Assembly: GCA_965216365.1 (NCBI GenBank)
Contig: CBDCFT010000019.1
Coordinates: 133,584-197,583, forward strand
Length of the DNA: 64,000 nt
Reading direction: 5' to 3'
Source: CBDCFT01 sp965216365
Lineage (GTDB): Bacteria > Pseudomonadota > Gammaproteobacteria > Arenicellales > CBDCFT01
In this document: piece after piece, positions 43,811 to 52,445 of the stretch
How positions within the stretch are numbered: position 1 is the first letter of the stretch
Layout: each line of letters opens with the position of its first letter
Made by a program: the position numbers and the translations under genes
The notes under the pieces: generated by a model
What the model saw: the letters and a program-made list of their open reading frames with translations, nothing else
What the model was told of the DNA's origin: nothing
Database searches by the model: none

Positions 43811-44272
43811 ATGTATAAAACTGTAGTTTTTATTTTATGCCTCATCCTTAGTTCGGTTGCAAACGGGACCGGCGAAGAGCTGGTTATCGCAACGAATCTG
43901 CAAAAAGATGCGCAGGTATCCCGCACGGAAAATCGCCCTATCGTCACGCTGATCGCATCGCACACCTGCGAATACTGTGAAGCGGTTAAACGATCGGATT
44001 TTCAATTTATGACGCAAGACAAAAGGTTTATTCTGCGCGAAGTGAATATTGACGTAACCGAACCGCTGATCGATTTTGACGGCTCACCCATCACGCATCG
44101 AGACTTCGTGAAATCTCATGTTTCCTTATTTACGCCGACCGTTTTATTCTTCAACGCCGATGGTGAACAATTGTCCGATCCGCTGGTAGGTGTTTCGTCG
44201 CTCGAGTTTTACGGGCACTATCTGGAAAAGAAAATCGAACAATCCATTCAGGCGTTACAAATATCCAACTGA
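43811..44272 (+). CDS. Exported thioredoxin-fold protein
   Basis: A 153-residue protein with signal peptide (YKTVVFILCLILSSVANG) and the active-site CEYC in LIASHTCEYCEAVKRSDF. The rest fits a thioredoxin-like periplasmic reductase or disulfide handler of the SoxW/DsbE neighbourhood. The start is ATG 43811. It precedes trxC by 4 bases. Upstream (43628-43810) lies the divergent promoter region facing the NarXL genes. Confidence 0.78.
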   Translation: MYKTVVFILCLILSSVANGTGEELVIATNLQKDAQVSRTENRPIVTLIASHTCEYCEAVKRSDFQFMTQDKRFILREVNIDVTEPLIDFDGSPITHRDFVKSHVSLFTPTVLFFNADGEQLSDPLVGVSSLEFYGHYLEKKIEQSIQALQISN

Positions 44273-44276
44273 TCCA

Positions 44277-44717
44277 ATGAGCGAATCACTACATATCGTC
44301 TGCCCACACTGCAGCGCGACAAATCGATTACCGGAGTCACGATTATCAGACAAACCCAACTGCGGAGGTTGTAAACGGGCTTTGTTTGAAGGTCATCCGG
44401 TCGAACTGAACGAGATCAGCTTTAACAAGATGATACAAAGTAACGACACACCGGTTGTCGTCGATTTTTGGGCGTCCTGGTGCGGGCCGTGTAAAATGAT
44501 GGCACCAATGTTTGAACAGGCAGCGGCCAAAATGGAACCGCACGTTCGTTTCGCGAAAGTAAATACCGAACAGGAACAATCGCTGGCCATGCGCTTTAAT
44601 ATTCGCAGTATTCCAACGGTTGCGATTTTCGAAAACGGCACCGAATCCGCTCGCCAGGCGGGTGCAATGGATGCGAATAGTTTAACCCGGTGGATTGAGA
44701 GTCAGATAAATCGTTAA
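44277..44717 (+). CDS. trxC: Thioredoxin 2
   Basis: A 146-residue thioredoxin with the Trx2 N-terminal zinc cysteines (CPHC and CGGC), the active site WASWCGPCKMMAP and the cis-Pro in IRSIPTVAIFENG. It reduces cytosolic disulfides and in E. coli is oxidative-stress inducible. ATG 44277 follows the upstream gene's stop by 4 bases, so the two are probably one transcript. Confidence 0.95.
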   Translation: MSESLHIVCPHCSATNRLPESRLSDKPNCGGCKRALFEGHPVELNEISFNKMIQSNDTPVVVDFWASWCGPCKMMAPMFEQAAAKMEPHVRFAKVNTEQEQSLAMRFNIRSIPTVAIFENGTESARQAGAMDANSLTRWIESQINR

Positions 44718-44801
44718 GTTAACCCTACTCAATCGTTTACCAATCGATTTACTGAAACTCTGTCCGTCGTCCAAAAAATCAGGTTACACCTTATATAACC
44801 G

Positions 44802-45131
44802 CTAACAATCCGCGCACTGCTCGACCATGTAGTCGACCGCTGCCTTAACCGCTTCATCGCTAAGATTGGTGTTACCGCCCTTGGGTGGCATGTAGCCCGT
44901 ATAGCCTTGAACACCGTTTAAGGATGACTCGTACAATACATCTTTGCCTTTGGCAACGCGGTCTTTCCACAATGACGCGTCTCCAAGTTTGGGGGCGCCC
45001 GCGACACCCGCACCGTGGCAGGCAATACAGGATTTTTCATAAACAGCTTTGCCATCTTCCTGCGCGAACAGCAACGAGGCAAACAGTGTAATCAGTGAGG
45101 TCATAACGGTAACACAAAATCTCTTATTCAT
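44802..45131 (-). CDS. Cytochrome c5-family monoheme cytochrome
   Basis: A 109-residue periplasmic protein with signal peptide (NKRFCVTVMTSLITLFAS) and one heme site CIACH with GAPKLGD after it, plus a Met ligand candidate in GYTGYMPPKGG. The terminal CADC is typical of c5-type cytochromes. It is an electron carrier in the periplasm. It converges with trxC. Confidence 0.88.
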   Translation of the reverse strand: MNKRFCVTVMTSLITLFASLLFAQEDGKAVYEKSCIACHGAGVAGAPKLGDASLWKDRVAKGKDVLYESSLNGVQGYTGYMPPKGGNTNLSDEAVKAAVDYMVEQCADC

Positions 45132-45241
45132 TATTAACTCCAGGTTGGATCTCTATCGGGCTATAAATACCATTAGATACGCCCGCAAAAGGTTGGTTCA
45201 GCAAATGCCAATCTACGACCAGTATTATACCGTTTTGTTTT

Positions 45242-45670
45242 CTATCGGGGATCGCGGTGACAAGCGGTGCAACTACCCGCGATACGCCCCACCCAGTAAT
45301 AATTAGGCGGTTGTAATTCAATCGCGCGTCGCGCCGTCACAATGTCGGCACGCAGTTGGTGGATATTCTCTTCCAATAACGGATGGTTGGTGACGTGCTG
45401 CCCCGCACCCAGCATTGAAGTCAGCTCTTCCATCTTCATCAGTTTCGTCATCAATTCAATTCGGCTGTTTTCATTTACCGAAATGGCCGGATCAACCGTG
45501 CCTTCAATTTCGACGACATTCTCCAGCAACTGGCGCATAGAGGTTCGTATTTGTTCATTTTCAATCTGAATTTTTTTCGGCCTACCCGGAACTTCGGTTG
45601 ACGTAACACATCCCGCCAACATAAAAACCCCCAGCACGGTTATTAAAAGTGTCAGCAAATATCGTTTCAT
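45242..45670 (-). CDS. Heme-c-type lipoprotein
   Basis: A 142-residue protein with lipobox LAGC near residue 20, a helical mature region (IRTSMRQLLENVVEIEG..., LEENIHQLRADIVTARRAI) and a single C-terminal CTACH heme-binding motif. Membrane-anchored monoheme proteins of this kind are uncommon; I do not recognise the family. The start is ATG 45670, and it lies upstream of the cytochrome c5 gene in the same orientation, about 110 bases away. Confidence 0.75.
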   Translation of the reverse strand: MKRYLLTLLITVLGVFMLAGCVTSTEVPGRPKKIQIENEQIRTSMRQLLENVVEIEGTVDPAISVNENSRIELMTKLMKMEELTSMLGAGQHVTNHPLLEENIHQLRADIVTARRAIELQPPNYYWVGRIAGSCTACHRDPR

Positions 45671-45729
45671 ATCATTCCTCAAGTTAGTTTAATTTTCCGA
45701 ACATAATGAACGCATTGATGCCATGAAAA

Positions 45730-45743
45730 TTGACCACGGTCAT
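45730..45743. promoter_or_regulatory. Anr/FNR-like site, TTGAC-N4-GTCAT
   Basis: TTGACCACGGTCAT between the heme lipoprotein gene (minus) and the APC permease gene (plus). Two changes from TTGAT-N4-ATCAA. It could serve either gene. Confidence 0.4.
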
Positions 45744-45812
45744 GTTTCAATAACTCTGTGAATTTAACATCTTAGCGCAAAATGAGTTCAATATTCCAAA
45801 AGGCGACACCCA

Positions 45813-47060
45813 GTGACGAAAGCGAACAACCACAGCAGTCAACAACATCGTGAACCAGCGCTAAAACGCAGTATCTCACTTCCATTATTAGTATTTTATG
45901 GCCTGGGCAATATTCTTGGTGCAGGCATCTATGTATTGGTCGGCGAAATCGCAGGAATTGCCGGGTTTTATGCACCTTTCGCATTTTTGCTTGCCGCTAC
46001 CGTCGCGACTTTCACCGCTTTTACCTACGGCGAACTCGCGTCGCGCTATCCTTTGAGCGCGGGCGAAGCCGTCTATGTGCAACATGGCTTCAATAAAAAA
46101 TCTCTTTCCATCGTTACCGGGCTTTTAATCGCATTGGGCGGGATGGTATCCGCCGCCACAATTACACGCGGATTTGTCGGATATTTAAAGCTACTCGTTG
46201 AGTTACCTGATCCACTGGTTATTGCCGTTGTGCTCGCCGTACTCGCCGGTATCGCTATCTGGGGCATTTCAGAATCGATCCTTGTCGCGGCCCTGTTTAC
46301 GATATTAGAAATACTGGGTCTACTATTAATAGTATGGGTTGGACGCGATGCGCTGACGGAGATCCCGCAAACACTTCCAGACCTGATCCCGCCACTACAA
46401 AAGGACGCACTGTCAGTGGTGATGGTCGGAGGGTTTCTGGCCTTTTTCGCTTATATGGGTTTTGAGGACATGGTAAATGTTGCGGAAGAGGTCAAAAATC
46501 CCAGCCGCAATTTACCCCTCGCGATCATTATTGCGCTCGTCGTTTCCACATTGTTATACGCTGCGGTGTCCATTGTCGCTGTTTCGACAACATCACCCGA
46601 GATGCTCGCCACCAGTGAATCGCCCCTTGCGCTGGTTTATGAAATCAACACGCAGAAACGACCTTACTTTATTACTTTTATCGGATTATTCGCAGTCATT
46701 AACGGTGCTTTGATCCAAATGATCATGGCATCACGAATTTTATACGGCATGAGCCGCAACCACTGGTTACCGGCATTTTTTGGTCGTGTGAACGCGAAAA
46801 CCCGCACCCCGATCAACGCTACGATCAGCGTCGCAGTACTCGTCGCCACGCTAGCCCTTTTCATCCCATTAATAACACTGGCATCCATGACCAGCCTGGT
46901 GCTATTAATCGTATTTGTATTACTCAACCTGGCCTTGCTTTTGATCAAACACCGCGAACCGGCTCCTGCCGGGGTAAAAACCGTTCCCGTTTGGATTCCC
47001 CTGCTGGGCTTGATCACCAGCACGGCGCTGGTGTTGTCGCGTTTTATCCTGAACGGATAA
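45813..47060 (+). CDS. APC-family amino-acid permease
   Basis: A 415-residue membrane protein with about twelve helices, the APC opening LLVFYGLGNILGAGIYVLVGEIAG and the later MVGGFLAFFAYMGFEDMVNVAEEVKNP. It begins at GTG 45813. The likely substrates are amino acids or polyamines in exchange or proton symport. It converges with the DUF3047 gene, 10 bases apart. Confidence 0.9.
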   Translation: MTKANNHSSQQHREPALKRSISLPLLVFYGLGNILGAGIYVLVGEIAGIAGFYAPFAFLLAATVATFTAFTYGELASRYPLSAGEAVYVQHGFNKKSLSIVTGLLIALGGMVSAATITRGFVGYLKLLVELPDPLVIAVVLAVLAGIAIWGISESILVAALFTILEILGLLLIVWVGRDALTEIPQTLPDLIPPLQKDALSVVMVGGFLAFFAYMGFEDMVNVAEEVKNPSRNLPLAIIIALVVSTLLYAAVSIVAVSTTSPEMLATSESPLALVYEINTQKRPYFITFIGLFAVINGALIQMIMASRILYGMSRNHWLPAFFGRVNAKTRTPINATISVAVLVATLALFIPLITLASMTSLVLLIVFVLLNLALLLIKHREPAPAGVKTVPVWIPLLGLITSTALVLSRFILNG

Positions 47061-47070
47061 ATAGAACGGT

Positions 47071-47706
47071 TTAGTCGGCCGTAAAACGGATATTACCGTA
47101 ACTTGCCTCCGCGGATTGACCGGAATTGTCCGTGTCGGTCATGACAGCAACTACATCAACCTGCGTTACATCGCTTCCAAATGCGCGTTTAAAATCCTTG
47201 CGCACATTACGTTTTTCGGAAACCCACTGACCTGCATCCGCGTCACCATTACGAACGGCAATCATGGCCGCCTTTTCAGTAAACGCGTTTGGCCACAACG
47301 TATCTTCTGGCTGGTGACTAGACCAAACGTAACTTATCGCCAGCGAACTCAGCGAAAGCAGTCCTTTTTTTCTGACCACATAAACGCGAGCCGCGTAGTC
47401 ATCGCCTTGTTTCGTGGTCTCATCAATGTCGCTCAACGTCCCTTTCACGCGCCATGACCAGTTCAAATACGGTGTCCGGGTCAGATCGATCTTAACGGCT
47501 TTATGCAAGCCTGACGCGCTTGCGTCGCTACTCGCTTGCAGCGCATAGCCTTCTAAATCCTCAACCAGCGTATACTCGGTTTCACCCTCAAACTTCTTGA
47601 CTTCCCAACCATCCAGATCTCCTTGTTGGAAGCGCCCGACAACATCCCCATATATCGATGGCGTGTGCGAACTAAAAAGAATAATGATGACAATAATTCG
47701 AAACAT
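47071..47706 (-). CDS. DUF3047 family exported protein
   Basis: A 211-residue protein with a signal-like N-terminus (FRIIVIIILFSSHTPSIYG) and the DUF3047 text: LDGWEVKKFEG, LNWSWRVKGTLSDIDETTKQGDDYAARVYVV, ISYVWSSHQP and VVAVMTDTDNSGQSAEASYGNIRF. Predicted jelly-roll-like periplasmic domain with unknown role. Confidence 0.85.
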   Translation of the reverse strand: MFRIIVIIILFSSHTPSIYGDVVGRFQQGDLDGWEVKKFEGETEYTLVEDLEGYALQASSDASASGLHKAVKIDLTRTPYLNWSWRVKGTLSDIDETTKQGDDYAARVYVVRKKGLLSLSSLAISYVWSSHQPEDTLWPNAFTEKAAMIAVRNGDADAGQWVSEKRNVRKDFKRAFGSDVTQVDVVAVMTDTDNSGQSAEASYGNIRFTAD

Positions 47707-47773
47707 TGAATACCAGACCGACTAGGGTTTAAAAAGTTCGTTATTTTCAGATAGTAACCACAAAAGCTAGATA

Positions 47774-48655
47774 ATGATCGCACAAACCATAGTATTCCAA
47801 TCCGCATCACGCGCACAGTGCGAAGAACGCGCTCTGGTACTTGTCGCGGTAGGCATTGAATGCGAACTCCTGCTCATCGATAAACAATACGCCCTGGTGG
47901 TGACTGAAGACGATGCCAAACGCGCGCGGGAACAAATCGAGCATTATACGAAAGAAAATCGCGTTGCAACGCTGCGACTAACGCCCCGCGCACTGTTTTC
48001 TGAAGGTCTGGGCGGGGCCGCGGTCTACGGCGTTATTTTACTGACGGTCGATATTTTGCGGGGGCAATCTGCATTTTCGCTAGATTGGCTTGACGCAGGG
48101 GCGGCTAACGCGGGACTCATTCAGCAGGGCGAATGGTGGCGTTGTATTACCGCTCTCAGCCTGCATTCGAATATGGCGCACTTGTTGGGCAATCTGTTCT
48201 TTGGGATTTTACTTGGACTATTGGTCAGTCAGGTTACCGGATACGGCATTGCCTGGCTGGCCATTCTGAGCGCAGGCGCACTGGGCAATGCCATGAACGC
48301 GATTTTGTATCATCCCTATCATATCTCCATTGGCGCATCCACGGCCGTGTTTGGAGCTCTGGGAACGCTCGCAGTACATGCCTGGCTACAACGACGGCGA
48401 CTCGGCCAAAGCCTGCTGCGGCGCTGGTTACCGATTGGCAGCGCACTGGCATTGCTGGCATTTATGGGTACCGCCGGCGAACGAACCGATGTATTAGCAC
48501 ATCTTGCCGGATTCATCATGGGCGCAATCGTCGGAGTTGCCGCAAGCTTTTTTACCGTTTTTGTAACGCGAGTAAATATTCAGCGCAATTGCGCCGCTAT
48601 ATCAGTGGTTCTGGTTATCGTCGCCTGGTGGATTGCCCTGGCAAATTCCGGTTAG
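47774..48655 (+). CDS. Rhomboid-family intramembrane serine protease
   Basis: A 293-residue protein with a soluble N-terminal part (about 1-70) and a six-helix rhomboid core. The nucleophile is Ser in ISIGASTAVFGALG, the catalytic His in LAHLAGFIMG, and N/H of the oxyanion side in HLLGNLFFG. Divergent from DUF3047 by 67 bases. Substrates are usually single-span membrane proteins. Confidence 0.92.
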   Translation: MIAQTIVFQSASRAQCEERALVLVAVGIECELLLIDKQYALVVTEDDAKRAREQIEHYTKENRVATLRLTPRALFSEGLGGAAVYGVILLTVDILRGQSAFSLDWLDAGAANAGLIQQGEWWRCITALSLHSNMAHLLGNLFFGILLGLLVSQVTGYGIAWLAILSAGALGNAMNAILYHPYHISIGASTAVFGALGTLAVHAWLQRRRLGQSLLRRWLPIGSALALLAFMGTAGERTDVLAHLAGFIMGAIVGVAASFFTVFVTRVNIQRNCAAISVVLVIVAWWIALANSG

Positions 48656-48719
48656 ACATTGGCGCAGATAAAGGGCTTCGTAAAACACCCAAAAAGATGA
48701 GAAATACTTTGTATCGAAT

Positions 48720-48733
48720 TTGATCCAAGTCAG
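48720..48733. promoter_or_regulatory. Anr/FNR-like site, TTGAT-N4-GTCAG
   Basis: TTGATCCAAGTCAG, 67-80 bases before the ATG of the host-attachment family gene. One half-site is perfect TTGAT, the other departs by two bases. Confidence 0.4.
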
Positions 48734-48799
48734 TATTTTCCGGGTAATTCAATGCTGAACTAATAGCAACTATCAACACCTCGACATAAATGCACAAGT

Positions 48800-49249
48800 A
48801 TGAGTTCACTACCGATAACCTGGATTGTCGTTGCTAACAGCGCCACGGCGCGCATCTTCGAGGCACGTTCTCTGACAGTGCCATTATCAGAAATTACGAC
48901 ATTGTCGCACCCTGAGAGCCGGGCGCATGAGCAGGAACTCACGCAAGATTTGCCGGGCCGGGCTTTCGACAGTGAGGGTCAGGGGCGTCATGCGATGGAA
49001 GTTAATATCAGCCCAAAGGAGCAGGAACAAACTCACTTTGCAAAACAATTGGATAGATACCTGGATGACGCACGCAAGCAGAACCGGTTTGAACGACTCA
49101 TTATTTCGGCATCGCCTGGTTTTCTGGGATTGATTCGATCCAATCTGAACGATCAGACAGGCCAACACGTCAGCTCTTATGTCGACAAGGATCTGGTTGC
49201 CGAAAAAGAAGAACAAATACGGACACTATTGGAGAAACCGGATAAGTAA
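48800..49249 (+). CDS. Host-attachment family protein (AtsE-like)
   Basis: A 149-residue soluble protein with ITWIVVANSATARIFE at the N-terminus, a middle run of charged residues (SRAHEQELTQDLPGRAFDSEG) and LIISASPGFLGLIRSNL, the host_attach family pattern. The family was named from Agrobacterium attachment but most members lie in stress or universal-stress-protein clusters, as here. It is 44 bases from the CBS gene. Confidence 0.85.
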   Translation: MSSLPITWIVVANSATARIFEARSLTVPLSEITTLSHPESRAHEQELTQDLPGRAFDSEGQGRHAMEVNISPKEQEQTHFAKQLDRYLDDARKQNRFERLIISASPGFLGLIRSNLNDQTGQHVSSYVDKDLVAEKEEQIRTLLEKPDK

Positions 49250-49293
49250 ATTCCAAATCATAGTAAAACCAGCACCACATACGAGAAAGCACC

Positions 49294-49719
49294 ATGAATA
49301 ATAAATCAAATCAAAAAGTTCAGGACATTATGCAAACCAATGTCCATACGCTCGGCAGAAACGACAAATTATCGATTGCGGATGAATTGATGCAAAGCAA
49401 GGATATTCGCCATGTTCCCGTTATCAACGAAGAGGGCAAAGTGTGCGCTGTCATCAGTCAACGGGACTTGTACAGGGGCGCCCTGCTCAAGGCAATGGGC
49501 TACGGGTCACACATGATCGACAAGCTGTTTGACAACTATGCCGTTAAAGAAGCCATGTCAAACGAGTTGCACAGCGCAACACCGCAAACGCCAGTGCAGG
49601 AAGCGGCCTCGGTGATACTTAATCAAAAAGTCGGTTGTCTGCCTGTTCTCGACGATGGAAAACTGGTCGGCATTGTTACCAAGAGCGATTTTCTTAAACT
49701 CATCGCCGATAACGCGTGA
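49294..49719 (+). CDS. Tandem CBS-domain protein
   Basis: A 141-residue protein with two CBS domains: VQDIMQTNVHTL...RHVPVINEEGKVCAVISQRDLY and VKEAMSNELHSATPQTPVQEA...VGCLPVLDDGKLVGIVTKSDFL. These bind adenine nucleotides and act as energy-state sensors. Likely cotranscribed with the host-attachment gene. Confidence 0.9.
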   Translation: MNNKSNQKVQDIMQTNVHTLGRNDKLSIADELMQSKDIRHVPVINEEGKVCAVISQRDLYRGALLKAMGYGSHMIDKLFDNYAVKEAMSNELHSATPQTPVQEAASVILNQKVGCLPVLDDGKLVGIVTKSDFLKLIADNA

Positions 49720-49739
49720 GATCGAATTACAGAAATTGT

Positions 49740-49753
49740 TTGACCCAGGTCAA
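49740..49753. promoter_or_regulatory. Anr/FNR-like site, TTGAC-N4-GTCAA
   Basis: A symmetrical TTGACCCAGGTCAA 54-67 bases before the ATG of the first universal stress protein gene. This T-to-C variant at position 5 is tolerated in many Anr/FNR sites. Confidence 0.55.
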
Positions 49754-49806
49754 TATGCAAAACGACCGGGCAAATAACATAATTTTAACTTTGTGGAGAT
49801 TGACGC

Positions 49807-50331
49807 ATGTTTAACACTATACTCGTTGCCACCGATGGTTCCGAGCACGCCTATAAGGCCGTATCAACCGCGGCGAACTTAGCATCCAAGTACGATGCCA
49901 AGCTCGTCATTCTACATATCTTAATGCACGGCAAAGTTCCTGCTGGTTTTCGCCGTATGGCGGAAGTGGAGCACTTGATAGATCAGGTTAGACCCCAGAT
50001 AACGGAGGTAGATAACATTCCAAGCACTCTCGCAGCTACTCTACACAACATGGAGCCTGGCATCAGCGAGCATCGTTTCTATGATTTTCTGGGCAACAAT
50101 ATATTGTCGGACAGCCAGCGTGCAGCATCGGAAGGTGGTGCAAAGAATATTGTGACAAAATTTGCTGAAGGCAATGCCGCAAGCAAAATCGTACAATACG
50201 CCGAAGACGAAAACGCCGATGTCATCGTTATGGGAACCCGTGGGCTTGGCGAAATCAAGGGCATGCTATTGGGAAGCGTGACCCATAAAGTAACGCAACT
50301 GGCGCGATGCCCCTGTTTGACGGTCAAATAG
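49807..50331 (+). CDS. Universal stress protein
   Basis: A 174-residue USP with ILVATDGSEHAYKAVSTAANLA and the ATP-binding GTRGLGEIKGMLLGSVTHKVTQLARCPCLTVK. This matches the ATP-binding subtype (G-2x-G-9x-G-S/T). It has an insert of about 25 residues in the middle (LIDQVRPQITEVDNIPSTL...). Preceded by an Anr/FNR-like site. Confidence 0.92.
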   Translation: MFNTILVATDGSEHAYKAVSTAANLASKYDAKLVILHILMHGKVPAGFRRMAEVEHLIDQVRPQITEVDNIPSTLAATLHNMEPGISEHRFYDFLGNNILSDSQRAASEGGAKNIVTKFAEGNAASKIVQYAEDENADVIVMGTRGLGEIKGMLLGSVTHKVTQLARCPCLTVK

Positions 50332-50351
50332 TTTGACAGTTAAATAAAAGT

Positions 50352-50627
50352 CTATTCTGTACCGTTATTGAAATGGGGGTGACGGGCAACAAAATGTTTT
50401 AAAGCAAGGCGCATTTGCTCAACTTTTTCGGCATCGCCACGAGCTTGTGCGGCTTGAATATCATCGATAATAAAACGCCGAATCGTAGGTATGCCATCAG
50501 GGCTGTGCTCAAGATATTGAGCCAGCTCCACAGCGAGAATTTCGGGCATATGTTCATGCTCGGCTATAGCGCGAATTTCCTCTTCGTCGCAATCACATAA
50601 CTCGATACAGTCTTTGAGTGTCAACAT
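50352..50627 (-). CDS. Small hypothetical protein with acidic Cys-rich start
   Basis: A 91-residue helical protein, MLTLKDCIELCDCDEEEIRAIAEHEH. It recurs beside stress genes in related bacteria as far as I recall, but I cannot name a domain. It lies between two universal stress protein genes on the opposite strand. Confidence 0.7.
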   Translation of the reverse strand: MLTLKDCIELCDCDEEEIRAIAEHEHMPEILAVELAQYLEHSPDGIPTIRRFIIDDIQAAQARGDAEKVEQMRLALKHFVARHPHFNNGTE

Positions 50628-50686
50628 TTATTCAATCAATACGTCTGTGTAAAAAATACTAATACCAAACCTGAAATGACAGTGTA

Positions 50687-50744
50687 CTGACCTGCGTCAA
50701 TTGATCGCGCATTTGTGATAAGTGCGAATATTGACCTGGATCAT
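50687..50744. promoter_or_regulatory. Two Anr/FNR-like sites before the tandem universal stress protein
   Basis: CTGACCTGCGTCAA at 50687-50700 and TTGACCTGGATCAT at 50731-50744, 60 and 104 bases or so before ATG 50804. Both are one or two changes from TTGAT-N4-ATCAA. Confidence 0.5.
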
Positions 50745-50803
50745 GATCGCTGATATCAATGCCAGATTAAAATATTAAATAACAATTCCAATGGAGTAAG
50801 ACT

Positions 50804-51637
50804 ATGTCGATCAAAGACGTCCTGGTACATGTAGATCATTCCATGGCATGCCCTGCTCGTTTGAACGCGGCCACACGATTTGTCCAGCGCTGCGACGCTC
50901 ATCTCACCGGATTATATGTAGTACCCCGTTATCAGATTCCGGTATACGCTGAAATTCCTATCGGCCAGGAGGTCATCGAAGAAGGTATGAAAGCCATGTG
51001 GGAACGCGCGGATAAATGCCAGGAGTCCAGTGAGGAGCTGGTAAAAAGCCTTGGTTCTACGCTGGAATGGCGCGCATTGGAGGGAGATTATCTGGGAGTA
51101 CTGACTGAAAACGCACGCTATTCGGATTTATTGATTCTGGGTCAACCCAATCCGGATGACGACGACGATATCAGCATCGGATTTATTAACAAGGTCATTC
51201 TGGATAGCGGACGGCCGAACCTGATCATTCCTTACGTTGGCAATTATCAAGACATAGGGAAAACGATTCTGGTTGCCTGGAACGCGAGTCGCGAATCAGC
51301 CCGTGCCGTCAACGACGCCATGCCGTTACTGGAAACAGCCGATAACGTTGAGGTGATGTCCGTCAATCCGCGAAAACAGGCCGTTGATGAAGGGGACTTA
51401 CCGAGTGCCGATATTGCTCAGCATTTGGCCAGACATGGCGTAAAAGTCGAAGCGAAATCATCGGTGGCAAATGACATTGATGCGGGCAACGTATTGCTCT
51501 CCCATGCAACAGATATCGGCGCGGACTTGATTGTTATGGGAGCCTATGGCCACTCCCGCTTCCGCGAAACTATACTCGGTGGTGTCACACGTGAGTTACT
51601 CAAACACATGACAGTTCCTGTTTTGATGTCGCACTAA
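50804..51637 (+). CDS. Tandem-domain universal stress protein
   Basis: A 277-residue protein with two USP folds. The second half has ILVAWNASRESARAVNDAMPLL and IVMGAYGHSRFRETILGGVTRELL, the ATP-binding motif; the first half lacks a clear one. Tandem USPs of this type are often induced by oxygen limitation. Possible promoter sites lie at 50687-50744. Confidence 0.9.
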   Translation: MSIKDVLVHVDHSMACPARLNAATRFVQRCDAHLTGLYVVPRYQIPVYAEIPIGQEVIEEGMKAMWERADKCQESSEELVKSLGSTLEWRALEGDYLGVLTENARYSDLLILGQPNPDDDDDISIGFINKVILDSGRPNLIIPYVGNYQDIGKTILVAWNASRESARAVNDAMPLLETADNVEVMSVNPRKQAVDEGDLPSADIAQHLARHGVKVEAKSSVANDIDAGNVLLSHATDIGADLIVMGAYGHSRFRETILGGVTRELLKHMTVPVLMSH

Positions 51638-51773
51638 CAACCCCACTTCAATAGCCCTTAATTTGAATTGGTTGATTTAACAAATAAGAATAGAAGACAA
51701 GGAAGATTAGAAGTTTAAGAAAATAAATTTAGCAGAAGACCTGATTTCATTTAATTACTGCTTTTGATTTTCG

Positions 51774-52442
51774 ATGACACAGCCAGAAGGGCATCTTGTT
51801 ACGCCGAAATCAAACAAATGCGCCGGCGTCTTGATAGTCCATTCTTGGTGGGGACTGAACCAGTTTTTCCGAAAACTGTGTCAGCGTTTTGCGGATGCGG
51901 GTTATGTTGCCCTTGCTGCAGACCTTTACGGAGGAAAAACTGCAAAATCAAAAAGTGCAACCAAGCGGCTAAGGGCGAAAATAGCTTCCACAAGAAAAGA
52001 ACCTGCCTACAAATATCTAATTCGGATGATCAAATTTCTGTCCGAACACAAACAAGTCGCCACACCGAAGATTGCAGTTGTAGGATTCTCGATGGGTGAA
52101 CACTGGGCGTATTGGCTATCCCAGCGCCCGGACTTGCCAATTGTAGCAACGACAACCTTTTATGCCGCACGAGGCGGTGACTACTCTCAAAGCAGCAGTT
52201 CGTTTCTCGGCCACTTCGCAGAAACTGATGAGTGGGTATCACCAGCCGCTGTTGAGGAACTACGTGGTTGTCTTGAGCGTGCTGACCGGGATTTTGAATT
52301 TCATACCTATCCCGGAACATCGCATTGGTTTTTCGAACGAGATCATGCTGATGTTTTTGATTCCGCGGCGTCTGATTTGGCCTGGAAGCGTACAATAAAG
52401 TTTCTGGACAAAACATTGAAACCAAACCTTAGCGCCAAATAG
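51774..52442 (+). CDS. Dienelactone hydrolase-like protein with Ser nucleophile
   Basis: A 222-residue alpha/beta hydrolase: VLIVHSWWGLNQF near residue 20, nucleophile elbow VVGFSMGEHWA, and catalytic His in GTSHWFFER; Asp is in FAETDEWV. Classical dienelactone hydrolases use Cys (GYCxG), so Ser here marks a different subgroup. The stop codon overlaps the TAGTTA repeat that flanks the IS element. No good ribosome site precedes the ATG. The 136 bases upstream are AT-rich with no further signal. Confidence 0.82.
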   Translation: MTQPEGHLVTPKSNKCAGVLIVHSWWGLNQFFRKLCQRFADAGYVALAADLYGGKTAKSKSATKRLRAKIASTRKEPAYKYLIRMIKFLSEHKQVATPKIAVVGFSMGEHWAYWLSQRPDLPIVATTTFYAARGGDYSQSSSSFLGHFAETDEWVSPAAVEELRGCLERADRDFEFHTYPGTSHWFFERDHADVFDSAASDLAWKRTIKFLDKTLKPNLSAK

Positions 52443-52445
52443 TTA

